Of a stretch of DNA of 64,000 nucleotides, positions 10,258 to 17,763 are shown piece after piece. The stretch's first letter is position 1. Every line of letters starts with the position of its first letter. The translations under genes and the position numbers were made by a program. The stretch is taken from assembly GCA_016795155.1 (NCBI GenBank), contig JAEUIE010000029.1:1-64000 (forward strand). The letters are read 5' to 3'. Below the pieces are notes generated by a model, which saw only the letters and a program-made list of their open reading frames with translations, ran no database searches and was not told the origin of the DNA. The DNA comes from Planctomycetia bacterium (GTDB lineage Bacteria > Planctomycetota > Planctomycetia > Gemmatales > HRBIN36).

Positions 10258-10263
10258 TGAGGG

Positions 10264-11055
10264 TTACTTATCCAATACAGGCGTCTGCCATTGCCAGTTG
10301 GACATTTCGCTGAGCCGATGAGGATCAGTCAGGTCGAAATGCAGAGGTGTCACGGTGATATACCTGTTGGCTAAATCGCGAACATCACTCTCACCTCCAT
10401 CAGGGGGACAGGTAACATCAGACGCAATCCAGAAATAGGTTCTTCCCCGGGGATCGGTTCGCCTATCATATTTTTCGTCGTAGGGTGCTGTGCCTTGCGG
10501 TGCGACTCGCACGCCAACTGGTGGCCCATCATCAAGAGCCGGGATGTTGACGTTAAATAGTTGTCCCTGTCGAGGCTTCTGCTGCAGAATCTGCTCGACC
10601 ATCTGTCGGCCAAGCACCGCAGCTTTCGGAAAGTTCAAACGAGGCGGTCGGCGATATTCCAGCGAAACAGCAATGCTGGTGATGCCAAAAAACGCACCTT
10701 CAATGGCTGCAGCTACAGTACCCGAGTAAAGCACGTTGATGCCGGCATTGGAACCGGCATTGATGCCACTGATAACCAAGTCAGGTCGCTGAGGCAGCAG
10801 TTGGGTGATGGCCAGCTTGACGCAATCTGCCGGCCGCCCTTCAACACCCCAGCCTATGCGATGGTGGTGTTCATCAAACACTTCCTGCACCAGAAGTGGT
10901 TGCATCAGCGTAATGGAGTGCCCGACAGCACTCTGTTCGGTTGCCGGGGCTACCACGGTAACGTTACCAAGTTTCTTCAGTTCTTCCAGAAATGCACGTA
11001 GCCCCGGCGCAAAGATCCCATCGTCATTGGTCAGCAGAATATTCAAAGCAGCCAT
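10264..11055 (-). CDS. surE: 5'-nucleotidase SurE
   Basis: A 263-residue nucleoside-monophosphate phosphatase. The metal-binding N-terminus is ILLTNDDGIFAPG; NDD and the following Ser in SAVGHSITL, plus the Asn of VISGINAGSNAG, are the family's metal and phosphate ligands. I place the start at the ATG at 11055 (MAALNILLTNDDG). A longer open frame to 11097 would start inside the upstream gene's terminator hairpin and adds residues the family lacks. The protein is the normal length for SurE. Confidence 0.95.
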   Translation of the reverse strand: MAALNILLTNDDGIFAPGLRAFLEELKKLGNVTVVAPATEQSAVGHSITLMQPLLVQEVFDEHHHRIGWGVEGRPADCVKLAITQLLPQRPDLVISGINAGSNAGINVLYSGTVAAAIEGAFFGITSIAVSLEYRRPPRLNFPKAAVLGRQMVEQILQQKPRQGQLFNVNIPALDDGPPVGVRVAPQGTAPYDEKYDRRTDPRGRTYFWIASDVTCPPDGGESDVRDLANRYITVTPLHFDLTDPHRLSEMSNWQWQTPVLDK

Positions 11056-11078
11056 AATGTTGGGATATGGTCGTAGAT

Positions 11079-11118
11079 AAAAAAGAAAAGCCCTCACAAT
11101 CTGAAGAGCGTGAGGGCT
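11079..11118 (-). terminator. Rho-independent terminator of the coiled-coil protein gene
   Basis: A 9-bp perfect stem (AGCCCTCAC 11089-11097 pairing with GTGAGGGCT 11110-11118) with a 12-base loop. Read on the minus strand it is followed by a T-rich run (complement of 11079-11088). It lies 20 bases after the stop of the 11139-11984 gene and separates it from surE. Confidence 0.88.
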
Positions 11119-11138
11119 TTCAAATGGTACTTATGTGG

Positions 11139-11984
11139 TTAACGAGGATAAATCTGAATAGTCAAAGTTTCCGCAGCATTCAATGTTCGCAGAGTGTTAG
11201 GCTGAATGCCGGGCACTTCATAAGTAAAGTAGCCTGGGTTTTTATTCAGACTCAGCGATTCATTGGAACGCAGCGTGTAGTATTGGCCATCCACAATAAC
11301 ATTCAGCGTAGCTGGGTAAGTGTTGACCAACTTGACCGTGCCCAGAGCAGGGCGGGGCGTAACTGTGTTGGTGTTGGCGGAATCTGGTGGCAAAGGAAGA
11401 GCGAGTGATCGGCGGGTGGAATCGCTGCTTGCAGCATTGTGCCGTGCCAGATCCTGCTGCAATTTGCCAATATCATTCTGTGCCTGAATGAGTTCAATCT
11501 GAAGTGTATCGTACTTCTTTTTAAGATCAGTCACTTCACGAGTGGTGGTCTGTACCTGGCTGGGCAACTGATTCAAATCCCTCAGCATGCTGGCAATTTC
11601 ATCCAGCCTGCGCTGTACCGAATCATCGACTGGTACTTTGGCGACAGGAACGATGGCGGAAGTCTGCACTACAGGTGATTTGCTGCCGTCAGTTGTCCAC
11701 TTATCACATTGGGCCTGCAAAGCATTGAGCGATTCTTCCAGAGTGACAAGTTGGTTCTTGGTGCTTGCTGAGTAGGAGGTATGGTTTTCTTCCAGTTGTC
11801 GTACCCGAGCTTTCAGGTCAGCAACGTCTTTCTTGATCCTGGCAACAGGATCGATCAGACCTGGCTCAGGCTTGTTTGCGCTTCCCCATCGAGGCAATGG
11901 GCCAGATTGGGCATCCTGGGCAAAACAAGGTATCTGTAGCAGTGCTGCTGCACAACTGGTGACGATCATTTGCTTGAATGTCAT
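11139..11984 (-). CDS. Exported coiled-coil protein, function unknown
   Basis: A 281-residue protein with a signal peptide ending near CFAQDAQSG. Residues ~45-90 and ~120-185 are heptad-rich coiled coil (VADLKARVRQLEENHTSY; LKKKYDTLQIELIQAQ). The C-terminal ~75 residues, after a Pro/Asn-rich linker, form a small beta-rich unit containing VNTYPATLNVIVDGQYYTLR. The layout, with a periplasmic coiled coil and a small beta domain, suggests a structural or envelope-anchored protein. GAGGAG precedes the ATG, and a strong terminator follows the stop. The CDGSH gene lies upstream in the same direction with an 86-base gap, so they may share a transcript. Confidence 0.72.
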   Translation of the reverse strand: MTFKQMIVTSCAAALLQIPCFAQDAQSGPLPRWGSANKPEPGLIDPVARIKKDVADLKARVRQLEENHTSYSASTKNQLVTLEESLNALQAQCDKWTTDGSKSPVVQTSAIVPVAKVPVDDSVQRRLDEIASMLRDLNQLPSQVQTTTREVTDLKKKYDTLQIELIQAQNDIGKLQQDLARHNAASSDSTRRSLALPLPPDSANTNTVTPRPALGTVKLVNTYPATLNVIVDGQYYTLRSNESLSLNKNPGYFTYEVPGIQPNTLRTLNAAETLTIQIYPR

Positions 11985-12070
11985 GTTCTGCTCCTCAAAT
12001 AACTCTACCTTTGCAGCGTAGGGTGTAAAAAGCGGTGGTGCAAGAAGAATCTGCCTCGATTAACAGCGAA

Positions 12071-12313
12071 TTACGTGGTGACAGGTGGTGGTGCCGCAGT
12101 TTCCGTTGCAGCGAAGCCACAGGTTTTATGTGCTCCGTCACAAAACGGCTTGCGCTGGCTGGCACCACATCGACACAACGCAATGGATGGCTTGCCTTCA
12201 GGCAATACGTATGGTTGTCCAAGGTGATCTGTGATGGTCAGCGTAATACCCTGGTCGAGCGGGATAACAATTGGCCCGTTTTCGCGACAACGAATGGTGA
12301 AAGGTGTGCTCAT
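12071..12313 (-). CDS. CDGSH iron-sulfur domain protein
   Basis: An 80-residue protein carrying one CDGSH-type 2Fe-2S motif: CRCGASQRKPFCDGAH gives the three Cys and one His ligands in the C-x-C-x2-(S/T)-x3-P-x-C-D-G-(S/A)-H pattern. The N-terminal half is a small beta domain (GPIVIPLDQGITLTI). There is no leader, so it should be cytoplasmic and act in electron transfer or cluster transfer. AAGGAT lies just ahead of the ATG. Confidence 0.92.
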   Translation of the reverse strand: MSTPFTIRCRENGPIVIPLDQGITLTITDHLGQPYVLPEGKPSIALCRCGASQRKPFCDGAHKTCGFAATETAAPPPVTT

Positions 12314-12397
12314 GGTTTATCCTTGCGAACTGGCCATCAATCAGGTTACCTTCTCTAACATGATATGGTAGATGGCCGGAGGTCTCAAGAATTCCGC

Positions 12398-14110
12398 ATG
12401 AATCCTGTATCCCATGCATCCGTCTCGGCACCTGTCATTGTCTGTGGTCTGGGACGGGTCGGCTGGCCTGTCATCGATTACATCCGTGCCCTGGGTTGGC
12501 CTATTATCGCCATAGACCAGGAAACAGAACCCACCGATCCACGCCTGGCAGGCATTCACTTCATTCAGGGAAACTTTCGTGATGCTGCTGTTTTGACGCA
12601 AGCCAGGCTGCAGGATGCACGAGGCGTCATACTACTGGCCAACGATGACCTGAACAACCTGGCAGCGTGTCTCGAAATCCGTCGGCTGCATCCGACTGTC
12701 TTCATTGTAGTTCGATTGTTTAACGATAACCTGGTAGCCAAACTCAGCTCGACCGTTTCAAATATGGTAGCGTTATCTTCTTCGCGATTATCCGGGCCAT
12801 TGCTGGCGACTGCTGCTCTTTCAGGTGATGTCTTGGCACGCTTTCAAACGGCCGGAGAAGACTGGCAGCTTGAGCGGATCAGGGTTGATGCTGATAGTAT
12901 GCTCATCGGTCGATCTCTGACAGAAGTTCAGCAACAGCATCCCTCGCTGCACCTGCTTGATCACACAGGATCGTACGACGCATTGCAGGCTGGCAATGCA
13001 CAACTCTGGATTGGTCCCGTTTCAGATCTGCCAGCACTGCGCGATGTTGCAGCGGGTGAAGACAGTTTGCCTGCTCGCTGGGCTGGTCGCATGCGTAGAT
13101 TTCTTCGAACACTTTTCACAACAGTCAGAGAAATTGAATGGCCTGTAAAGCTGGCTGCACTCTGCTTCTTCGGTGTGCTACTGCTTGGCAGTGTTCTCTA
13201 TTGGCTGAGTGGTCTATCGCCCACGTTGTCCAAAGGGATGTTCAAGACCATCAATATCATGGTAACCTCATCCAACCTTGAAGAAAAAGAAGCACTCGAA
13301 GATTGGCATCGTGTTTTTATTTCATTCCTCAAGATTGCTGGTTTGCTTCTAACCGCGGCATTTACTGCGTTATTGACCAATTATCTGGTTCGTGCCAGGC
13401 TGCGTGGCGTTTTGTCGATTAGTCGCATACCAGAATCGGGGCATGTCGTGCTGTGTGGCCTGGGTACCGTTGGTGTGAGAGTTGTGGAAGCATTACGACA
13501 GGAACAAATTCCAGTTGTGGTGATGGAAAAGCAGGAAGGTGGACGATTCGTAGCGGCAGCCAGGCAACGGGGAGCCACAGTAATGATTGCTGACGGAACC
13601 CTGGTGTCAACACTGGAGCGTGCTCACACAGGGAAGGCCCGTGCCCTGGTGGTGGCGACCAGCAGTGATCTGGCAAATGTGGAAATTGCATTGCTGGCCC
13701 GTGAACTGAATCCCAAGCTTCGCGTGGTCATGCGGCTCGATGATGCCGGCCTGGCCCGGGCATTGCGCGAAACCGTTCAGATTCGGTTGGCTCTGGCCCT
13801 TCCTCAACTGGTTGCGCCTGCTTTTGTGCTGCCCCTGTTTGGCGACAGAATTCTTACCATGTTCTGGTGGAAGAACCAGGTGCTCTATCTGGTTCTGGAA
13901 TTGACTATCACTGCAGAAACGGTTGGCCTGCTGGGGCAATCACCCCAGCAACTGGAAAAGGAATGGAACTGCTGGATCATCGTTCCTGGCCAAGCGGACA
14001 AAACCATGCTGAATGAGGGGCAAACCGTGCTGATGGTCGTATCAGCGGAGCTAGTCAGCCAGGTGATGGAGAAATGTTACAACCCCAGGTTACTGAGTGA
14101 TGTCAGTTGA
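12398..14110 (+). CDS. Membrane protein with two RCK (TrkA-N) domains around a two-helix membrane segment
   Basis: A 570-residue protein. Residues ~8-130 are a Rossmann-type TrkA-N/RCK domain (VIVCGLGRVGWPVID, with the dinucleotide-binding GxGxxG). Residues ~245-350 hold two hydrophobic helices (LAALCFFGVLLLGSVLYWL and IAGLLLTAAFTALLTNYLV), followed by a second RCK domain (VVLCGLGTVGVRVVEAL) and a TrkA-C-like tail. The layout recalls RCK-gated cation channels, but the pore-helix position reads TINIMVTSSN rather than TVGYGD, so K+ selectivity is not supported. I chose the ATG at 12398 over 12365; GGAGG at 12378-12382 is a little far from it. The ligand is probably NAD(H) or a nucleotide, by family. 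Confidence 0.82.
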   Translation: MNPVSHASVSAPVIVCGLGRVGWPVIDYIRALGWPIIAIDQETEPTDPRLAGIHFIQGNFRDAAVLTQARLQDARGVILLANDDLNNLAACLEIRRLHPTVFIVVRLFNDNLVAKLSSTVSNMVALSSSRLSGPLLATAALSGDVLARFQTAGEDWQLERIRVDADSMLIGRSLTEVQQQHPSLHLLDHTGSYDALQAGNAQLWIGPVSDLPALRDVAAGEDSLPARWAGRMRRFLRTLFTTVREIEWPVKLAALCFFGVLLLGSVLYWLSGLSPTLSKGMFKTINIMVTSSNLEEKEALEDWHRVFISFLKIAGLLLTAAFTALLTNYLVRARLRGVLSISRIPESGHVVLCGLGTVGVRVVEALRQEQIPVVVMEKQEGGRFVAAARQRGATVMIADGTLVSTLERAHTGKARALVVATSSDLANVEIALLARELNPKLRVVMRLDDAGLARALRETVQIRLALALPQLVAPAFVLPLFGDRILTMFWWKNQVLYLVLELTITAETVGLLGQSPQQLEKEWNCWIIVPGQADKTMLNEGQTVLMVVSAELVSQVMEKCYNPRLLSDVS

Positions 14111-14518
14111 CTTGAAACAAAATGGACTGGTTTGTGTAACTAAACGGAGTTCAAGCAGTAAGAATCGTTATTCCAGATGAACTCATACAGCAGGCTTATG
14201 TGAAACCTTAACAGTTGGGTAATTGTCGAAAGCTTTGCTGCCTGTTCCTGATGTGTCAAAAAGTTCTGGAAGTCATCAGATGCACAAGATGCTTGTGCCG
14301 TTTCGTTGCTGTTTGCCCATTCTTGGTTTGACAGGAAGCGAAGTCGGGTCGTGCTGGTCGAAAGAGGTGTAGCAGAGATAGCGTGCAGGCACGGATCTCT
14401 AAGGCATGATGCCATTGTGGGTTCTGGGGTGAGTAAGCGGTTTCATTGGTTGTTTCCGTTAATGGTGGTGGGAAATACCTGGCTGCAAAGTCAGGGCTGA
14501 TTAGTGGAACACAAGCGT
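14111..14518 (+). other. Long leader/intergenic region upstream of the outer-membrane protein pair
   Basis: About 400 bases without a credible gene. Short open frames on both strands here have no signal peptide, ribosome site or family feature. The region leads into a hairpin and a strong Shine-Dalgarno for the gene at 14569, so it probably holds the promoter and a long 5' leader. I see no convincing -35/-10 pair. Confidence 0.4.
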
Positions 14519-14542
14519 CCGATCCGCTGGACAACGGATCGG
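14519..14542 (+). promoter_or_regulatory. Perfect 8-bp hairpin in the leader of the outer-membrane protein gene
   Basis: CCGATCCG (14519-14526) pairs exactly with CGGATCGG (14535-14542) around an 8-base loop. It ends 8 bases before the AAGGAGG at 14551-14557, so in the mRNA it would sit just upstream of the ribosome site. No T-run follows, so it is not a terminator. It may be a 5' stabiliser or a protein/RNA binding site; this is inference. Confidence 0.55.
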
Positions 14543-14568
14543 GTTTGCTTAAGGAGGTTGTGGTAACC

Positions 14569-15687
14569 ATGAAGAAGCACATGACCAAACTGCTGGCAGC
14601 TGTGGCCATGACCTGGCTCGGTAGCAGTGCCTGGGCAGGTGACCCTTGTACTACCTGTGAAGAACCTGCCACTCGAGGTGGTTGGTACGGCTCAGTTGGC
14701 GTTATGGTTTTGAAGCAGGTGGGAGGCAGCAATCCTGCTTTCGTTACTGAAACCTATTCACCGGTCAATCAGAATGGACAGTCATTCCTGGTCAGCTCAC
14801 AGTTATCGGAATTCGATCAGGAATACCGATGGGCTGGCAGGGTTGAACTTGGCGTTAAGGATGCCAGCGGTTTCGGGCTTCGGGCTCGTTATTTTTGGTT
14901 TGAAGATGATAGTTCCATCTCGTTCCAGGATAACACCGGTGTACAGTCTGTGAATGGCTTCCCCGGCCAGACTTACAATTCAACGACCGGTAATCGTTAC
15001 CTCACTGCAAATCCGGTCGGTATCAATTTCGCTTCGGTTGGAACTGAATCTGCACCATCGCAATTGAACTATGATCGCAACTTGCGTATTCAGGCACTCG
15101 ATTTGGACCTTACTTCTGACTGCCGACGAGGATGTCTGGAAGTCACCTGGTTCGGCGGTATCCGTTTCATGCGGATCGAACAGGATTACAATGCCAGCGA
15201 GCGAGTTCTGCCTCCACTGGAAAACTTTGAATTTCCTGCAGTCTATCCTGTAGGTCAGCAATTGCGTTCCTCGCACAGCCTTGATGCCTGGGGCCCGACT
15301 GTAGGTGTCGAAGCTCGCTATCCCGTGATAGCGAATATGAAAGCTTTCACAAGTGCACGTTTCGGCTTGCTTTATGCTGAAGGTGACCAGGTTGCCACGC
15401 TTGCTCTGCAGGCTCGTGACCCGGATCAGCCTCCCGTCTTTCAGGTGCCTTTCAGCAGCATCACCATGAGCCGTACTCTGGCTCTGCCCATTGGTGAACT
15501 CGAACTGGGTGGTGAATATAACCGTGTTCTCGGCTGCGATGGTCCTGAACTCTTTGTCCGTGGCTCCGTAATGGCCAACGCTTATTGGGGTGCCGGCAAT
15601 GCTGCTCGGGTCAACAGCAGCAACATGCCTGCCAACGAAGATTTATACTTCTTTGGCTTTGCCGCTACCGTTGGCATCCGATACTAA
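14569..15687 (+). CDS. Outer-membrane beta-barrel protein with Cys-rich N-terminus (planctomycete BBP7-like)
   Basis: A 372-residue exported protein. The leader ends near SSAWAGD; the mature protein starts with CTTCEEP and then alternates amphipathic strands to the end. It finishes FGFAATVGIRY, an aromatic C-terminal residue on a last strand as in Omp85-inserted barrels. Repeated strand patterns such as WAGRVELGVKDASGFGLRAR support a barrel. The ATG at 14569 has AAGGAGG 11 bases upstream. It is the first of two paralogous genes in tandem. I infer a porin-like or structural role in the outer membrane; assignment to the BBP7 family is from memory of its pattern. Confidence 0.78.
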   Translation: MKKHMTKLLAAVAMTWLGSSAWAGDPCTTCEEPATRGGWYGSVGVMVLKQVGGSNPAFVTETYSPVNQNGQSFLVSSQLSEFDQEYRWAGRVELGVKDASGFGLRARYFWFEDDSSISFQDNTGVQSVNGFPGQTYNSTTGNRYLTANPVGINFASVGTESAPSQLNYDRNLRIQALDLDLTSDCRRGCLEVTWFGGIRFMRIEQDYNASERVLPPLENFEFPAVYPVGQQLRSSHSLDAWGPTVGVEARYPVIANMKAFTSARFGLLYAEGDQVATLALQARDPDQPPVFQVPFSSITMSRTLALPIGELELGGEYNRVLGCDGPELFVRGSVMANAYWGAGNAARVNSSNMPANEDLYFFGFAATVGIRY

Positions 15688-15856
15688 CAGGTTCGACAGG
15701 GTGGGCAGGATGCCCGCTCTTTCCTGGTTCGCGGCGGTGGGGTACTGCTGACTAGACCTGGATGATCCTGTTCTGAGGAAACACACCTTCTCCTGGCTGT
15801 CCCTGGTGATTACCAGCATCCCTGAGAAGCTGACAATACACGGAGGTTCTGGTTCC

Positions 15857-16996
15857 ATGTTGAAACGACATTACAAACTGCTGGCTGTCGCAGCACTGGC
15901 TTGCCTGGGCTCAACAGCTAACGCACAATCACTCTTCCGATGGGTCAAACCTGTCGAATGCAACAACTGTGCTGAAACTTGCGATACCGGCTGCAACACA
16001 GGTGGCGGGGTTTACGGTTCAGCTGGCATCCTCTTCCTGAAAAGTTATGCCAACGGCAATCTGTCATACTCGACTTTTGCTACTGAATCGGTCAATGGAG
16101 TACCTGTCTCGAATATCACCACGGTGAATGAATTTGATAACGGTGTTGATATCGGATATCGTGCTACCATTGGTTACTCGGGTGGCGATGGTTGGGGTGG
16201 CCGCATTCGCTACTTCAAATGGGAAAGTGCAGATAATCAGACTGCAGTTGACAACACCGATGGCATTCCAGTTGGTGGAACGGGTGTCGTTTCCCGCCTC
16301 GACGCTGCTGCTCCGCTCGGCTTGCAGTTCTTCACCAGCTTTGGCTCAGTAAACGATCCTACCACTACCGTCTATGGCAACATCATGCGGGTGGAAATCT
16401 GGGATCTGGAACTGACCAAAAACACCACCTGTGGTTGTATGGACCTGACCTGGTCAGCGGGTCTGCGTTACCTGCAACTCAACCAGCAGTACAACGCAAC
16501 CGAGAAGCTGCAGAACGTGCCACCAACCGACGATCGTAACTTTGAATCCCGTATCAGCCAGACGCTGCGTTCACAGCACACGCTCAATGGTCTTGGACCA
16601 ATCCTGGGACTCGAAGGCCGTCATAACATCTTTGATAACTTGAGCGTTTATGGCCTGGGTCGTGTCGGATTCATCTTCATGGAAGGCCGACAGGAAGCCT
16701 ACCACCGTATTAATCACGATCCAGATACAGTTCCTATATTCATTGACAATCCTGAACTGTTCTCCGCTCAGCAGGATCGAGCTAAGATGGTGACCACCGC
16801 TGAAGTTGAACTCGGTCTGGAATATGGCGTATCGGTTGGAAATTCGCAAGTCTATGCCCGTGGCGGACTGCTTGGCATGCACTTCGGCGGCGTTGGCAAC
16901 TCTTCCCGCTCCGCTCGTGGCGCTGGCCCCTTTGAATCGCAGAACGACAATCTGTCACTCTTCGGTTTGACCGCCAGCATCGGCATCCGCTACTAA
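15857..16996 (+). CDS. Outer-membrane beta-barrel protein, paralogue of the preceding gene
   Basis: A 379-residue paralogue. The leader ends near TANAQSLF; the mature N-terminus has six cysteines in CNNCAETCDTGC, more than its neighbour. The body shares the pattern GVYGSAGILFLK, a central WSAGLRYLQLNQQYNATE (matching WFGGIRFMRIEQDYNASE in the first protein), a long loop, and the ending FGLTASIGIRY. CGGAGG at 15841-15846 lies 10 bases before the ATG at 15857. It is 169 bases after the first paralogue and is closed by a strong terminator, so the pair may form one transcript. Confidence 0.78.
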   Translation: MLKRHYKLLAVAALACLGSTANAQSLFRWVKPVECNNCAETCDTGCNTGGGVYGSAGILFLKSYANGNLSYSTFATESVNGVPVSNITTVNEFDNGVDIGYRATIGYSGGDGWGGRIRYFKWESADNQTAVDNTDGIPVGGTGVVSRLDAAAPLGLQFFTSFGSVNDPTTTVYGNIMRVEIWDLELTKNTTCGCMDLTWSAGLRYLQLNQQYNATEKLQNVPPTDDRNFESRISQTLRSQHTLNGLGPILGLEGRHNIFDNLSVYGLGRVGFIFMEGRQEAYHRINHDPDTVPIFIDNPELFSAQQDRAKMVTTAEVELGLEYGVSVGNSQVYARGGLLGMHFGGVGNSSRSARGAGPFESQNDNLSLFGLTASIGIRY

Positions 16997-17019
16997 GCGA
17001 CGTGACTGTCTAAAACTCC

Positions 17020-17056
17020 ACAGGGTAAGGTGCAACCTTGCCCTGTTTGCTTTTGC
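17020..17056 (+). terminator. Rho-independent terminator after the outer-membrane protein pair
   Basis: A 12-bp stem with one wobble: ACAGGGTAAGGT (17020-17031) pairs with ACCTTGCCCTGT (17035-17046) around GCA, followed by TTGCTTTT. It lies 23 bases after the stop of the second barrel gene. Confidence 0.88.
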
Positions 17057-17139
17057 TCAGCTTGCGTGTATCCTGATCTTCAGTGCACCCTGAACATGTG
17101 CCAGTGGAGCAGTGTCCCTAAGATAATGCTCCAAGTACC

Positions 17140-17211
17140 GGGCCTATAGCTCAACGGCAGAGCAGGGGACTCATAATCCCTTGGTTGCAGGTTCGAATCC
17201 TGCTGGGCCCA
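17140..17211 (+). tRNA. tRNA with CAU anticodon; tRNA-Ile2 favoured over tRNA-Met
   Basis: A full cloverleaf of 72 bases. The acceptor GGGCCTA pairs with TGGGCCC (one T-G). The D-arm is GCTC/GAGC, the anticodon stem GGGGA/TCCCT with loop CTCATAA (anticodon CAT), and the T-arm GCAGG-TTCGAAT-CCTGC. No CCA is encoded. C4-G69 and C5-G68 are present; these pairs are reported identity elements for the lysidine synthetase TilS in E. coli, which favours isoleucine (AUA) decoding. Elongator methionine cannot be excluded. The gene sits at the left border of the accessory region and is a plausible integration target. Confidence 0.93.
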
Positions 17212-17240
17212 CTGATCCCATTCAGTCTAATGCAGTCCCA

Positions 17241-17272
17241 AACAGCCTCTCTACAGGCTGTTTTTCTTGTTT
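17241..17272 (+). terminator. Rho-independent terminator downstream of the tRNA
   Basis: AACAGCCT (17241-17248) pairs with AGGCTGTT (17255-17262) around CTCTAC, followed by TTTCTTGTTTT. It should end the tRNA transcript and shields the following accessory genes from it. Confidence 0.85.
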
Positions 17273-17313
17273 TGGACTGATCGATTAGTGAGAGTAATCG
17301 AGAGTGCTCAATC

Positions 17314-17373
17314 CCATCTAATCCTGCCAAATCTCACCGTGTCTCCCATTCGAGGGGACACTGGAGGGGACAC
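17314..17373 (+). repeat. Left copy of a ~60-bp diverged direct repeat, att/arm-site-like
   Basis: The block starts CATCTAATCCTGCCAAA and ends with two tandem AGGGGACAC units (17353-17361 and 17365-17373). A second copy at 22693-22751 shares roughly four fifths of its bases. The pair encloses the patatin/peptidase/MBL cassette exactly. Doubled G-rich units beside a tRNA resemble integrase arm sites; that reading is inference. The rest of the 17.27-17.72 kb interval holds AT-rich sequence and a short open frame with no family feature. Confidence 0.7.
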
Positions 17374-17722
17374 GCTGCGATGATTTCGTTTAAGCATACT
17401 TCGTGCAAAGTGAGCAATTAGTAGAGTTCACCCCTCAGCATCTCGTTTCGGAACTTGCCTTTAATGAATGCATTCCACATTGCTTTTTACACGAGGCTTC
17501 CTTGCTTGTTAAATAGAGTTTTAACACCCTTCTTCTTCAACCAGTGTCCAACTCACCTAGCAATAATTTTCGGGACCATTGCCACCATAAGCAAAACGAA
17601 CTGGCGACACTGCGACTGCTCTAAATGCCAAAAAAAAAAAGAAATTGAAACATTTAACTTTCATTTTACGCTTTTATCTTTGAGGAGTTCGTGTGAGAGC
17701 AGACTGCCAATGACTAATAGGG

Positions 17723-17745
17723 CAATTATTGCTTCGAAATAATTG
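17723..17745 (+). promoter_or_regulatory. AT-rich palindrome just upstream of the patatin gene
   Basis: CAATTATT (17723-17730) and AATAATTG (17738-17745) are perfect inverted halves around GCTTCGA. The palindrome ends 7 bases before the AAGGAG of the patatin gene, a position suited to an operator or an mRNA hairpin masking the ribosome site. There is no regulator gene in the cassette. Confidence 0.5.
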
Positions 17746-17763
17746 ACTAATTAAGGAGCCAAG

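Noticed and set aside
11055-11097. Longer N-terminus for SurE
   Set aside because: The extension begins inside the upstream gene's terminator stem and precedes the conserved ILLTNDDG start of the family.
17455-17742. 95-codon open frame between the tRNA and the patatin gene
   Set aside because: It has no credible ribosome site or motif, starts at a weak codon, and contains a homopolymer A run; more likely non-coding.
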